Under the pieces are notes generated by a model. That model was not told the DNA's origin, ran no database searches, and worked only from the letters and a program-made list of their open reading frames with translations. From DASSFG01 sp035547915 (lineage in GTDB: Bacteria > Planctomycetota > Planctomycetia > Pirellulales > JAICIG01), in assembly GCA_035547915.1 (NCBI GenBank), contig DASZTS010000027.1, forward strand, positions 19,703 through 83,702: DNA of 64,000 bases, written 5' to 3'. Positions within the stretch are counted from its first letter, which is position 1; each line of letters opens with the position of its first letter. Shown here in pieces: positions 34,175-41,936 of the stretch. Made by a program: the position numbers and the translations under genes.

Positions 34175-35995
34175 GTGATTTTGCGCGCTTCCGCGGCACC
34201 AGCGATCGTTTGGGTGGCGACCGTCTCGTCGGCGGTGGCGGTCTTTTTCGTCGTGCGCGCTTCGCGTAACGAGGACCTGTCCCCCGACGTACCGGGCTTT
34301 CGCGACGTCGCCCAAGAGAGCGGCATCGATTTCCGCATGTCGTTCTTGCCGCAAGAGCAAGGCGAGCACTTCAAAGTGAATCTCTACGACCACGGCTGCG
34401 GGTTGGCCGCGGCCGACTACGACGGCGACGGTCACGACGATGTGCTCATCCTCAACCAACTCGGCGCGAACGCTTTGTATCGCAACCGGGGGAACGGCAC
34501 GTTCGAGAATGTGACGGATCGGGTCGGACCGGTCGCGCTCGCAGACCGGGTCTGCGTCGGTGCCGCCTTCGGCGACTACGACAACGACGGCGACCAGGAT
34601 CTCTACATCACCAGCACCCGCGGCGGCAATGTCTTGTTCGAGAACCGCGGCGGTGCCTTCCATGACCGCACCGATGCCGCAGGGGTAGGACTGGTGGCCC
34701 ATTCGCAAACCCCCGCGTTCTTCGACTTCGACAACGATGGCTATCTCGACCTGCTCGTGACGAACACGGCCAAATGGACGTCGAACGACTACGATCCGGT
34801 GACGCGGCATTACCTCGGGCCCGACTTCCTCAACCAGCTCATCCGCAGCTACGACGACTTCGAGTCAAACGTACTCTTTCGCAATAATCGCGATGGCACG
34901 TTCACGGAGGTTGGTCGTGAGGCGGGGGTTCTGGGGCGAGGTTGGAGCGGCGACGTCGCGCCGTTCGATTACGACGGCGACGGCGACCTCGACCTGTTCA
35001 TCACCAATATGTTCGGCTACAGCCAATTGCTGGCCAACGACGGCAAGGGGCATTTCTCGGAAGTGACCGATGAGACGCTCAAACGCACATCGTTCGGGGC
35101 CATCGGCTGCAAGGCATTCGACTACAACAACGATGGCCGCCTCGACCTGTTCGTCGCCGACATGCATTCCGATATGTGGATGGGCTACGACGAAGCGCGG
35201 CTGATCGAGCCGCGGCACAAGTACGCCTACTTCAGCGGCCGTAAAGCCACGCTCAGTCCCCATGGCCTGCAAAACGAGAAAGATGCGGCCGACGCGTTCG
35301 ATCTGAATTACGAACGTTTGCTCTTCGGTAATACGCTCTATCGCAACGAGGGGGGCGGCGTCTTCAGCGAGGTCTCGGATGAGGCGAACATGGAGACCTT
35401 CTGGCCGTGGGGCGTCGCGGCCGGCGACTTCGACAACGATGGATGGGAGGATGTCTACCTGCCGTCGGGCATGGGATATCCGTTCTTCTACTGGCCCTCG
35501 TGTCTGATGATGAACAACGGGAACGGCACGTTCCGCGACACGGCGGCGCGCGATGGCATCGAGCCGCCGCCCGGAGGGCCCATTCTGGAACAGTCCATCG
35601 GCGGCCAAAAGGCATTCCGCAGTTCGCGGTGCGCGGCGACGGCCGACTTCGATTCCGACGGCCGGCTCGACCTGATCGTCAACAATTTCAACGATCGGCC
35701 CTACTTCTTCAAGAACCAATTTCCGCGCCGCCGCTTCATCGGCTTTCGTCTGCGCGGCACGAAGAGTAACCGCGACGCGATCGGTGCCGTCGTGCGGCTG
35801 CAAATCGGCGACGAGACGCTGGTGCGCCAGGTGCATGCCAGCGGGGGATATCTTTCGCAGAGCTCGAAGACATTGCACTTCGGCTTGGGGGGCCGCTCGG
35901 CGATCGATCGGGTGGAGATCCGCTGGCCCAGCGGCACTCGGCAGATCTTGGCTTCTCTGCCGCTGAATCGCATTCACGAGATCGTCGAGCCGTGA
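34175..35995 (+). CDS. CRTAC1-like FG-GAP/VCBS repeat protein with ASPIC/UnbV C-terminus
   Basis: This 606-residue protein has one N-terminal membrane helix (IVWVATVSSAVAVFFVV) and then seven FG-GAP/VCBS blades with calcium-binding D-x-D-x-D-G loops, for example DYDGDGHDD, DYDNDGDQD, DFDNDGYLD, DYDGDGDLD, DYNNDGRLD, DFDNDGWED and DFDSDGRLD. A beta-propeller is expected. The last ~100 residues form the ASPIC/UnbV domain (FIGFRLRGTKSNRDAIGAVV, SSKTLHFGLG, RVEIRWPSGTRQ). Such proteins are exported and probably bind Ca2+ and polysaccharide or protein ligands. GTG 34175 is used as start; the ribosome-binding site is weak. Confidence 0.9.
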   Translation: MILRASAAPAIVWVATVSSAVAVFFVVRASRNEDLSPDVPGFRDVAQESGIDFRMSFLPQEQGEHFKVNLYDHGCGLAAADYDGDGHDDVLILNQLGANALYRNRGNGTFENVTDRVGPVALADRVCVGAAFGDYDNDGDQDLYITSTRGGNVLFENRGGAFHDRTDAAGVGLVAHSQTPAFFDFDNDGYLDLLVTNTAKWTSNDYDPVTRHYLGPDFLNQLIRSYDDFESNVLFRNNRDGTFTEVGREAGVLGRGWSGDVAPFDYDGDGDLDLFITNMFGYSQLLANDGKGHFSEVTDETLKRTSFGAIGCKAFDYNNDGRLDLFVADMHSDMWMGYDEARLIEPRHKYAYFSGRKATLSPHGLQNEKDAADAFDLNYERLLFGNTLYRNEGGGVFSEVSDEANMETFWPWGVAAGDFDNDGWEDVYLPSGMGYPFFYWPSCLMMNNGNGTFRDTAARDGIEPPPGGPILEQSIGGQKAFRSSRCAATADFDSDGRLDLIVNNFNDRPYFFKNQFPRRRFIGFRLRGTKSNRDAIGAVVRLQIGDETLVRQVHASGGYLSQSSKTLHFGLGGRSAIDRVEIRWPSGTRQILASLPLNRIHEIVEP

Positions 35996-36058
35996 ACGGC
36001 ACGGCCCGGCACTGCTTCCGCGATTCGCGTCCGTAACTTGCCGGTGCGTTTGGCTTCG

Positions 36059-36940
36059 CTATGAAGCGACGTTCGCTCCGCGCGCCGCGAGCCATTCGGC
36101 CGAAACGAATCGCGCGACGACCGACCGCAGGATACGGTAGAGCGAGGCGGTGTGTTCGCCGGCCGATGCCTCCGCGGACGACGCGTCGGCATCTTCTGCC
36201 TGGACGACGCCGTACCAATTAAGGCGCAGCGGGCATTGCTGCTCGAGGGCGAGCGCGTTCACCCGTTCGGCCACCCGTAAGCTCCAGAGCACGCCGTAGG
36301 CATTGCGAAAGTCGAGCCAGGCGTCCTGCCAACCGTCGCTCGTGCGGCGCGTGCGCCGGACGATCAGAGCCGCCGTGAGCACGGCGGCCGACGAGAGGCC
36401 AAGTCCTGCCGAGAACGACCAGGTCGATCTCTCGGAGAGGAAGGGCAAATTGCCCGCGAGCATGCTCGCCTGACCCGCGCAGGCGAAGGCGGCCGCCGGT
36501 GCGTGGCGCGTCGGCAGGTAATTGACGCACTGGGCCAGCACGATTCCCGCCAGCAGCCACCGCCATGCCGTGTGCAACGACGGCGACGCGGCCGGGTTGA
36601 TCGACCAGCCGCGCAGATCTTGCAGGGCCAGCAATCCGACCAGCGATAAGACGATCCACTGCCAGGCCCGGTTCTGCGGGCGCTTGGCGCCGAGCAGGGC
36701 CACGAACGGCGCCACGCTCGTCGTGGCCGCCAGATAGTCGAGGTGCGGCGTCGACGGAGTGGCAGGCAGCGCCAACTCCCAGATCACGGCGCCCGTCGCC
36801 GCCGCCAAGGAAGCGGCCGACCAGGCGCAGGGGGCGGCGAGGGTCGTGTCGCGCAATCGCCTCCAGCCATACAGGCAGACGACCGTGGCGGCCAGGCCGA
36901 GCAGCACAGCCAGTCCCGAAAGCATCGGCGAATCAATCAT
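36059..36940 (-). CDS. Polytopic membrane protein of unknown family
   Basis: This 293-residue protein contains about seven membrane helices between residues 5 and 205 (for example LSGLAVLLGLAATVVCLYGW and AWQWIVLSLVGLLALQDL) and a cytoplasmic C-terminal region. That region includes DGWQDAWLDFRNAYGVLWSL, RVAERVNALA and a run of acidic and Ala residues before YRILRSVVARFVSAEWLA. I do not recognise the family. The last block resembles conserved tails of planctomycete hypothetical membrane proteins. ATG 36940 is chosen since upstream in-frame sequence is antisense to the following gene; no ribosome-binding site supports it. It is convergent with the FG-GAP gene, 63 bases apart. Confidence 0.65.
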   Translation of the reverse strand: MIDSPMLSGLAVLLGLAATVVCLYGWRRLRDTTLAAPCAWSAASLAAATGAVIWELALPATPSTPHLDYLAATTSVAPFVALLGAKRPQNRAWQWIVLSLVGLLALQDLRGWSINPAASPSLHTAWRWLLAGIVLAQCVNYLPTRHAPAAAFACAGQASMLAGNLPFLSERSTWSFSAGLGLSSAAVLTAALIVRRTRRTSDGWQDAWLDFRNAYGVLWSLRVAERVNALALEQQCPLRLNWYGVVQAEDADASSAEASAGEHTASLYRILRSVVARFVSAEWLAARGANVAS

Positions 36941-37156
36941 CACAATTGGGCAAATTGGCCATTCTATCGTGAGTGGCACACGTTGAGAAAATTCAACGGT
37001 TGCGTTTGCTTTACGGAGAGCGTGAGGCATGTTTACTTGGATCAACATTGCCTCGGCCCGCGGTAACGGATCCGCGACGTTGCGGGTGAATCCCGCGCGA
37101 AGGCCCGAAGCAGTCCGCTCGTGTGCGCGGCGGAGAAACAAAAAAGGAGTCTTGCT

Positions 37157-37918
37157 ATGAAATGGTTCAGCGTTATGCGGTTGGCGGCCGTTGTCGCTGC
37201 TGCGTCGTCGTACGGCGCGGCACGTGCCGACGCTGCCGAGCCGACAACCCCGACGGGTTTCGCATTCTACGGTAATGGCGACGGCACGTTCGATACCGCG
37301 AACCCTGGCTACCCCGGCGGCATGGCCGAATACGTTCCCGGCACGCCTGCCCACGGCGCCGGTCCGGCGACCTATGCCACCGGCTACGGCGGAGCTGGGT
37401 ATGCCGGCTATGGATACGGCGGAGCCGCCGGATACGGTTACGCCGGGGCCGCTTATGCCGGATATGGCTATGGCGGTGACTGCGCTGGCGCTTGCAACAC
37501 CTGCCGGCCGCATCGTCGGCATCGCCGTTGCTGCACCTTCGGCGGAAACTGCGCCTGCTGCGATAATTGCTGGGACGGCTATTGCGCCGGCGATCCCGGT
37601 TATGATTCCGGTTGCTGCGCCGGGCCCGTCAAGGTCCACCGCCGCCATCGGGCGCTCGGTTGTGGCGCCGGCCCCTGCGTCGACGCCGCAGCTTGCGGCG
37701 CTTGCGCCCCCCGCCGGCACCACTGCCACCTGCGTCGTCGTTGCGCCGCCGGTTGCGATAACTGCAACTCGTGTGGCGCCGCCGGCCCGAGCTACATCCC
37801 GAGCGGCATGTATGACGGTTCGAACGGACCGACGATGGCCGCCCCGGGTGCCCCCGAGCAGCTCAACCCGTCGTTGAATGAAGAGCCGCGACCCATGCTC
37901 GACGGTCCTTCGACGTAA
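37157..37918 (+). CDS. Exported Gly/Tyr/Ala-rich protein with a Cys/His-rich second half
   Basis: The protein has 253 residues from ATG 37157 with AAAAGGAG seven bases upstream and a signal peptide (FSVMRLAAVVAAASSYGAAR). Residues ~65-105 are built of GYGGA/GYAGYGY repeats. Residues ~106-215 contain 21 cysteines in clusters (GACNTC, RRCC, NCACCDNC, GCC, GCDNCNSC) mixed with RRH basic triplets; C-D-N-C occurs twice. The C-terminus is Pro/Asn-rich. This composition suggests a secreted structural, disulfide cross-linked or metal-binding surface protein. No homologue is recognised. A strong rho-independent terminator follows at 38011-38053. Confidence 0.8.
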   Translation: MKWFSVMRLAAVVAAASSYGAARADAAEPTTPTGFAFYGNGDGTFDTANPGYPGGMAEYVPGTPAHGAGPATYATGYGGAGYAGYGYGGAAGYGYAGAAYAGYGYGGDCAGACNTCRPHRRHRRCCTFGGNCACCDNCWDGYCAGDPGYDSGCCAGPVKVHRRHRALGCGAGPCVDAAACGACAPRRHHCHLRRRCAAGCDNCNSCGAAGPSYIPSGMYDGSNGPTMAAPGAPEQLNPSLNEEPRPMLDGPST

Positions 37919-38010
37919 GAACGGTTTCAGAAGGCGAACCGTCCCGGCCGATATAGGTCATACCAGCGTGCTGGGAGGGCGGGATGGACGCCTGTCCCGT
38001 TTCAGGATAG

Positions 38011-38053
38011 AGGTCATGGCAGATCGATGGACCGAATTGCCATGACCTTTTTT
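38011..38053 (+). terminator. Rho-independent terminator of the Gly/Tyr/Cys-rich gene
   Basis: Arms AGGTCATGGCA (38011-38021) and TGCCATGACCT (38038-38048) form an 11-bp perfect stem around a 16-base loop, followed by a run of six T (38048-38053). This is the clearest intrinsic terminator in the window. Confidence 0.85.
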
Positions 38054-38070
38054 ATTTCTATCTAAGGCTA

Positions 38071-38173
38071 AGGGCGGCGGACAAAACCGGGAAGCCGGAG
38101 CGCCGTGGGCGAAAAAATCGGCCGTGAAACGCCGATTTTGCGGAGCGCGATCCGGTTTCGTCGGTTCCTCTAA
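38071..38173 (+). repeat. Dispersed palindromic intergenic repeat, copy E (full-length reference copy)
   Basis: It begins AGGGCGGCGGACAAAACCGG, has GGAGCGCCGTGGGCGAAA, the central dyad AAAATCGGC-CGTGAAAC-GCCGATTTT, and ends TCCGGTTTCGTCGGTTCCTC. It lies 18 bases after the terminator of the Gly/Tyr/Cys-rich gene. The outer blocks GACAAAACCGG and CCGGTTT(C)GTC are inverted relative to each other. Confidence 0.82.
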
Positions 38174-38676
38174 ACGCTTCGGCGGCTATCTGCTGCCATC
38201 TGCCCGCTCGACGCCCGACTCCGGGTCGCCGCACGGTAAATTGAAGTTGCGCGACGAATCAACGTTTTTTGATCGTGCCACTTGTTGCGGGGTATCGACC
38301 GGCGTATCATGAGGAATCAGGCGGAATGTTCCGAGCCCAACGCTCGCCGTGAACCCCGCCAAACGCATCAAACGGGTCAGCCAGTTTGGCCGCCGACGAC
38401 TCTGGGCAAGCAGCGTCGCGGCAGAGGCGTTTTTCATTCTTTTTCGATGAAGTCCGCACCTGCCCCGATGCGCGTCGCCGGCTCCTGCTAGGAGCTTACT
38501 GACCTTTCTCTAAACTGCCACCGAGCAGTCGTCTTGCGCGCCTGTCGCGCCGGAACATTGCCCGTACGCCAGGCGTTGTTGTCGACTGGTCCGTGCGACT
38601 GCGCGGCAGCTTACCCGTATATCGATTCTCGGTCGGTTTCATTGGCCTGTTGGGGGTGCGGAACGAGGAGAGTTAC
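38174..38676. other. Intergenic region before the HTH gene, nothing recognised
   Basis: About 500 bases with no convincing gene. A plus-strand frame runs into the HTH gene but lacks a ribosome-binding site until GAGGAG at 38665-38670. No clear promoter or repeat beyond copy E was found. Confidence 0.4.
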
Positions 38677-39201
38677 ATGAGTTTGTCTGAGCTCGACGCG
38701 CAGGGATTTCGCACGGGTCCCGCGACGCCGAACGACGCTAGTGCGCCCGAGCGGCAACTGCATCGCATCCAGGAGGTGCGTCAGCAGCAGGGGGTTTCGC
38801 TACGTAGAGTGGGACAGATACTGCATACGGATATCCGCGAACTGCGGCGCGAGGAAGAGCCCGCCGCCGACTTACCCATCAGCCGCCTCTACCAATGGCA
38901 AGCAGCGCTCGAGGTACCGGTGGCCGATCTGCTCGTCGACACGGGCGTGGGGCTATCGACGCCCGTGTTAGAGCGTGCGCGTTTGGTACGCATCATGAAG
39001 ACGGTTGCGGCCATCCAGGAGAAGGCGCCGAACACGTCGATTCAGCGCTTGGCCCAGACCCTGGTCGAGCAAGTGTTGGAGATCATGCCAGAGTTGAAGG
39101 GAATCAACCCGTGGCATTCGGTCGGGCAGCGTCGCTCTCTCGAGGAGTACGGACGCATCGTCGAGCGAACGTACTCAGATCAAATGTGGAACGAGCCGTG
39201 A
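38677..39201 (+). CDS. Helix-turn-helix (XRE-like) protein of unknown role
   Basis: The protein has 174 residues from ATG 38677, supported by GAGGAG six bases upstream. Residues ~30-90 resemble an XRE/Cro-like helix-turn-helix (RIQEVRQQQGVSLRRVGQIL, then ELRREEEPAADLPISRLYQW), here with an unusual D-I-R-E-L-R second helix. The remaining part is helical (RLVRIMKTVAAIQEKAPNTS and IQRLAQTLVEQVLEIMPEL) and ends near GRIVERTYSDQMW. It may be a DNA-binding regulator, but typical recognition-helix residues are not clear. Planctomycete-type hypothetical; its target is unknown. It ends 21 bases before a convergent gene. Confidence 0.7.
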   Translation: MSLSELDAQGFRTGPATPNDASAPERQLHRIQEVRQQQGVSLRRVGQILHTDIRELRREEEPAADLPISRLYQWQAALEVPVADLLVDTGVGLSTPVLERARLVRIMKTVAAIQEKAPNTSIQRLAQTLVEQVLEIMPELKGINPWHSVGQRRSLEEYGRIVERTYSDQMWNEP

Positions 39202-39221
39202 GCTCGGGTCCACGCGGTGCA

Positions 39222-40361
39222 CTACTGCTTCATCGCACCGGGATAGCCGCCGGCGGCTTGCTGCAGCGGACGGCCATATCGATCGACGGACGGCTGGCTG
39301 GGATAGGTGTCGGTGGCCGGGGCAGAGTTGGTCTGCGGATAGCGAGACGTCGTAGTGACTCCCATTGACTGGGCACCGCCCGCCGTCGGGTAGCCCGCAT
39401 TGCCACCCATGGCCGGGTTCGTTGCGTACCCGGCCGCACCGCCCGTCGCAGCGCCCGCACCCGGCACATAGTCGCCCGTGCCTCCGGGGCGGTAGTGCGG
39501 ATCGGCCTGACTGGTGGCGTTGGGATCGGCGTTGTACGGTCCCGCAGGCGATTGGTAGGGTGGGGTACCGGCCGGAGCGTAACCCGTGTTGCCCGGCTGA
39601 TAGTTCGTGTTGCCGGGCTGGTACTGCTGGTCGGTCTGCGCCGGTGCCTGTTGATAGCCGCCCGGTTGGCCGGCCGCATTGTATGCGTCCTGTTGTCCGT
39701 ATCCGCCGTTGGCTCCAGCGGCATCATACTGCGAATTGGTACCATAGCTGGCTCCTGCGCCAGCCTGATAGCGGGCGTCTGCCGTGCGCGTTTGTTCATA
39801 GCTGCCCGCCGCGGCCGCGCCGCCGTACTGATCGGTACCCGGTTGCCCGAATCCTCCGGCCGCCTGCTGATAGCCGGCCGGCTGACCACCGTATGTGGCA
39901 CCCGACGGATTCGCCCCGGCGGCGCCGCCTTGGAATTGTTCTGGATAACCGCCGCCGGCCGCTTGCTGTGCGTAGCCGTGCTCATACGGCGACGAGGTCG
40001 GCGCGGTGCCGCCTGCGCCCGCTCCGTACGCGTCTTGTGCACTGGCCTGGCCGATCGGGTACGCACCGTTCGTGCTCGGATAACCCGTCTGCCCTTGGGT
40101 ACCGGCTTGGTCCATATAGCCTGGGGCTTGTTGCGAATACCCCTGTTGCTGTTGCTGCGAGTAGCCTTGCTGCTGCTGCTGCGAATACCCTTGTTGTTGT
40201 TGCGAATATTGCTGCGGCAAGCCGGCGGGCGGCGTGGTGGACGACTGCGAATAGGGTGGGGTCTTGGCGCCTGGCCACCAACCGGGCTTCGTGCCCTGAC
40301 AACCCACGGCGCCTAGCGTACAGAATGTAACGATGGCCCACCGCGCTAAAGAAGCTTGCAT
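39222..40361 (-). CDS. Gln/Gly/Tyr-rich putative lipoprotein
   Basis: The protein has 379 residues from ATG 40361 with AAGGG upstream. It begins MQASLARWAIVTFCTLGAVG followed by Cys, a signal sequence ending in a lipobox-like A-V-G-C, so it is probably lipid-anchored. Nearly the whole mature part is low complexity: repeats of (Q)QGYSQQQQ (residues ~50-80), then Gly/Ala/Tyr/Pro/Gln mixtures such as YGGQPAGYQQAAGGFGQPG. There is no recognisable enzymatic domain. The composition is prion-like and may form a flexible, sticky surface layer. A consensus promoter lies at 40632-40659. Confidence 0.75.
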   Translation of the reverse strand: MQASLARWAIVTFCTLGAVGCQGTKPGWWPGAKTPPYSQSSTTPPAGLPQQYSQQQQGYSQQQQQGYSQQQQQGYSQQAPGYMDQAGTQGQTGYPSTNGAYPIGQASAQDAYGAGAGGTAPTSSPYEHGYAQQAAGGGYPEQFQGGAAGANPSGATYGGQPAGYQQAAGGFGQPGTDQYGGAAAAGSYEQTRTADARYQAGAGASYGTNSQYDAAGANGGYGQQDAYNAAGQPGGYQQAPAQTDQQYQPGNTNYQPGNTGYAPAGTPPYQSPAGPYNADPNATSQADPHYRPGGTGDYVPGAGAATGGAAGYATNPAMGGNAGYPTAGGAQSMGVTTTSRYPQTNSAPATDTYPSQPSVDRYGRPLQQAAGGYPGAMKQ

Positions 40362-40810
40362 CGCTAAGGCGCCCTTCGGAATATGCCTGTCAGAGAAATG
40401 ACGCGGCAAGATCGGAGCGAATGCATCCGACCGGCGGTCTTCTTCCCTGAAGACTGGGACTTGGTGATGTGTGCGTTTGGCGCCACGCTCGACCGCTCGG
40501 GGCCGTGACGTCGCGTCCTAGACTGGTATTTCGGATCGGCGGCCTGCTTTTCTTTATGCAAGCCGGAAAGTTTGCCTACGCAATACGACCGGAAGCGCGA
40601 TGGGTGCGCCGGCGGGTGTTTTCGGAGGCGGATTATAGGGTGGCCCGGTCGCCGGTCAACGCCAGTATTGTGCCTGCGCGCAAGACCTTGGGGGTTTGCG
40701 ACAAACGGGCGGCCGCGACTGTTTTGGCAGGCCAGGCTACCCCAAGCCGAGTGCGAAAACTCGAAACGGGGCGAGTTGGGCAAGGACGCAAAGAACACCT
40801 CGCGAATTCG
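40362..40810. other. Intergenic region upstream of the Gln-rich lipoprotein gene
   Basis: These 449 bases lie between two minus-strand genes (holA end and lipoprotein start). They contain the promoter at 40632-40659, giving a leader of about 265 bases. I found no riboswitch, terminator or small gene in them. Confidence 0.4.
40632..40659 (-). promoter_or_regulatory. Consensus sigma70-type promoter for the lipoprotein gene
   Basis: On the minus strand TTGACC (40654-40659) and a perfect TATAAT (40632-40637) are 16 bases apart. This is the best -10 match seen in the window at normal spacing. Confidence 0.6.
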
Positions 40811-41878
40811 CTAGCGGCGCGTGGTTGCGGCGGCGCGGCTGTTCGTTTCCGGCGCCCCCAGCCGCACGACGAGTTGTTCCAACACGGTGCGGGCACGGGC
40901 GGGAGCGGAGCTCGACCCCTTGAGCGCCAGGTCGGCGTCCAGCAGCCATTGATAGATGCGGCCTGCCCGCTGCCGGCCGAGCCGGCGAAGTTGTGCTTCC
41001 ACCTTCTGGATCACGAACGGCTTCACACCGGCCGATTCCAGCGCCTGACGCATATTGGGGCGCCTGCCGCCGGCCTCGGCCTGCTCGATGGCGCGGGTGG
41101 CGGCGGCGAAGCGGCGCAGCGTCGATCCGATCTGGCCCATGACGGCGATCGGATTCTCGCCCGAAAGGAGCAGACGATCGAGTTCGAGGAGCGCCTCGCC
41201 CGTGCGTCCCTCGACGGCCGCGTCGAGCATGTCCCAGGCGGTCTTGGCCCGCCATCCCCCCACAAGCTGTTGCACAAGCTCAGAATCGATCGGTCGACCC
41301 TGGGCCGAAGCCGCCAGCTTGGCCAACTCCTGATCGATCAGCCCGAGCTCGGGGCCGACGATCTCCAAGAGCGAGTCGGCCGCGTCGCGTTCGAGCCGGG
41401 CGCCGTGGCGATCGCGCGCCAACGTGGTCAGCCATTTGCCCAATTTCGCCGGCGGCGGAGATTTGCACTCGACCGCCAAGCCAGACGCCGCCAGTTGTTT
41501 CGCCAACCGTGTGTTGCTGGGCCACGATCGCACCACGAGGACGAGCGTGTTGGCACGGTTGGTTCGCGCGGCCAACTCCTCGATCTGCCCCCGATGGTCC
41601 GAAACGAAATCGTCGGCATCGTCTACGACGACCAGCCGGTGTCCACCGCCGAACAGTCCCACGGTCAGTAGCTCGTCCGAGACGGTTCGCCATTCGGCGT
41701 TCTGGCCGTCGAAGCGCGTCAGGCCGAACTCGGCCTCATCCTCGCCCAACACGACGCGCCGCAGTTCGGCCAGCACCAGGGTTTTTAGGAACGGCTCGTC
41801 ACCGAACAAGACGCAACAGCCCGCCGGGGGAGAATGGGCCTGCTCGGCGAGGAAGTCGACGGCGTGAACGCTTGCCAT
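40811..41878 (-). CDS. holA: DNA polymerase III delta subunit
   Basis: The protein has 355 residues from ATG 41878 (another in-frame ATG at 41887). Delta opens the sliding clamp within the clamp-loader complex. Features are CVLFGDEPFLKTLVLAELR at the N-terminus, LVVVDDADDFVSDHRGQIEE, the LVLVVRSWPSNTRLAKQL strand, ELGLIDQELAKLA, and the C-terminal collar helices (WDMLDAAVEGRTGEALLELD, GENPIAVMGQIGSTLRRF). As usual for delta the Walker motifs are absent. A promoter with TATAAT at 41886-41891 would start transcription almost exactly at 41878, hence the choice of start. The function is essential. Confidence 0.88.
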   Translation of the reverse strand: MASVHAVDFLAEQAHSPPAGCCVLFGDEPFLKTLVLAELRRVVLGEDEAEFGLTRFDGQNAEWRTVSDELLTVGLFGGGHRLVVVDDADDFVSDHRGQIEELAARTNRANTLVLVVRSWPSNTRLAKQLAASGLAVECKSPPPAKLGKWLTTLARDRHGARLERDAADSLLEIVGPELGLIDQELAKLAASAQGRPIDSELVQQLVGGWRAKTAWDMLDAAVEGRTGEALLELDRLLLSGENPIAVMGQIGSTLRRFAAATRAIEQAEAGGRRPNMRQALESAGVKPFVIQKVEAQLRRLGRQRAGRIYQWLLDADLALKGSSSAPARARTVLEQLVVRLGAPETNSRAAATTRR

Positions 41879-41885
41879 GCGAGGC

Positions 41886-41915
41886 ATTATAGGGGCGGCG
41901 CGGCACGGCTGTCGA
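41886..41915 (-). promoter_or_regulatory. Candidate promoter giving a leaderless holA transcript
   Basis: On the minus strand TCGACA (41910-41915) and a perfect TATAAT (41886-41891) are 18 bases apart. A start 6-8 bases downstream falls at or next to ATG 41878. Confidence 0.4.
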
Positions 41916-41936
41916 ACCGCATCTTCCGAGGGCGAT

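Noticed and set aside
36974..36987. Sigma54-like TGGCAC element upstream of the Gly/Tyr/Cys-rich gene
   Set aside because: The -12 part has GA instead of the required GC, so it does not match the sigma54 consensus.
40130..40215. CTG/CAG-like trinucleotide run as a CRISPR or regulatory repeat
   Set aside because: It is coding sequence for Gln-rich repeats in the lipoprotein gene, with no spacer structure.
40469..41671. Plus-strand open frame across the holA region
   Set aside because: It is antisense to holA and to its downstream gap; translation lacks conserved features.
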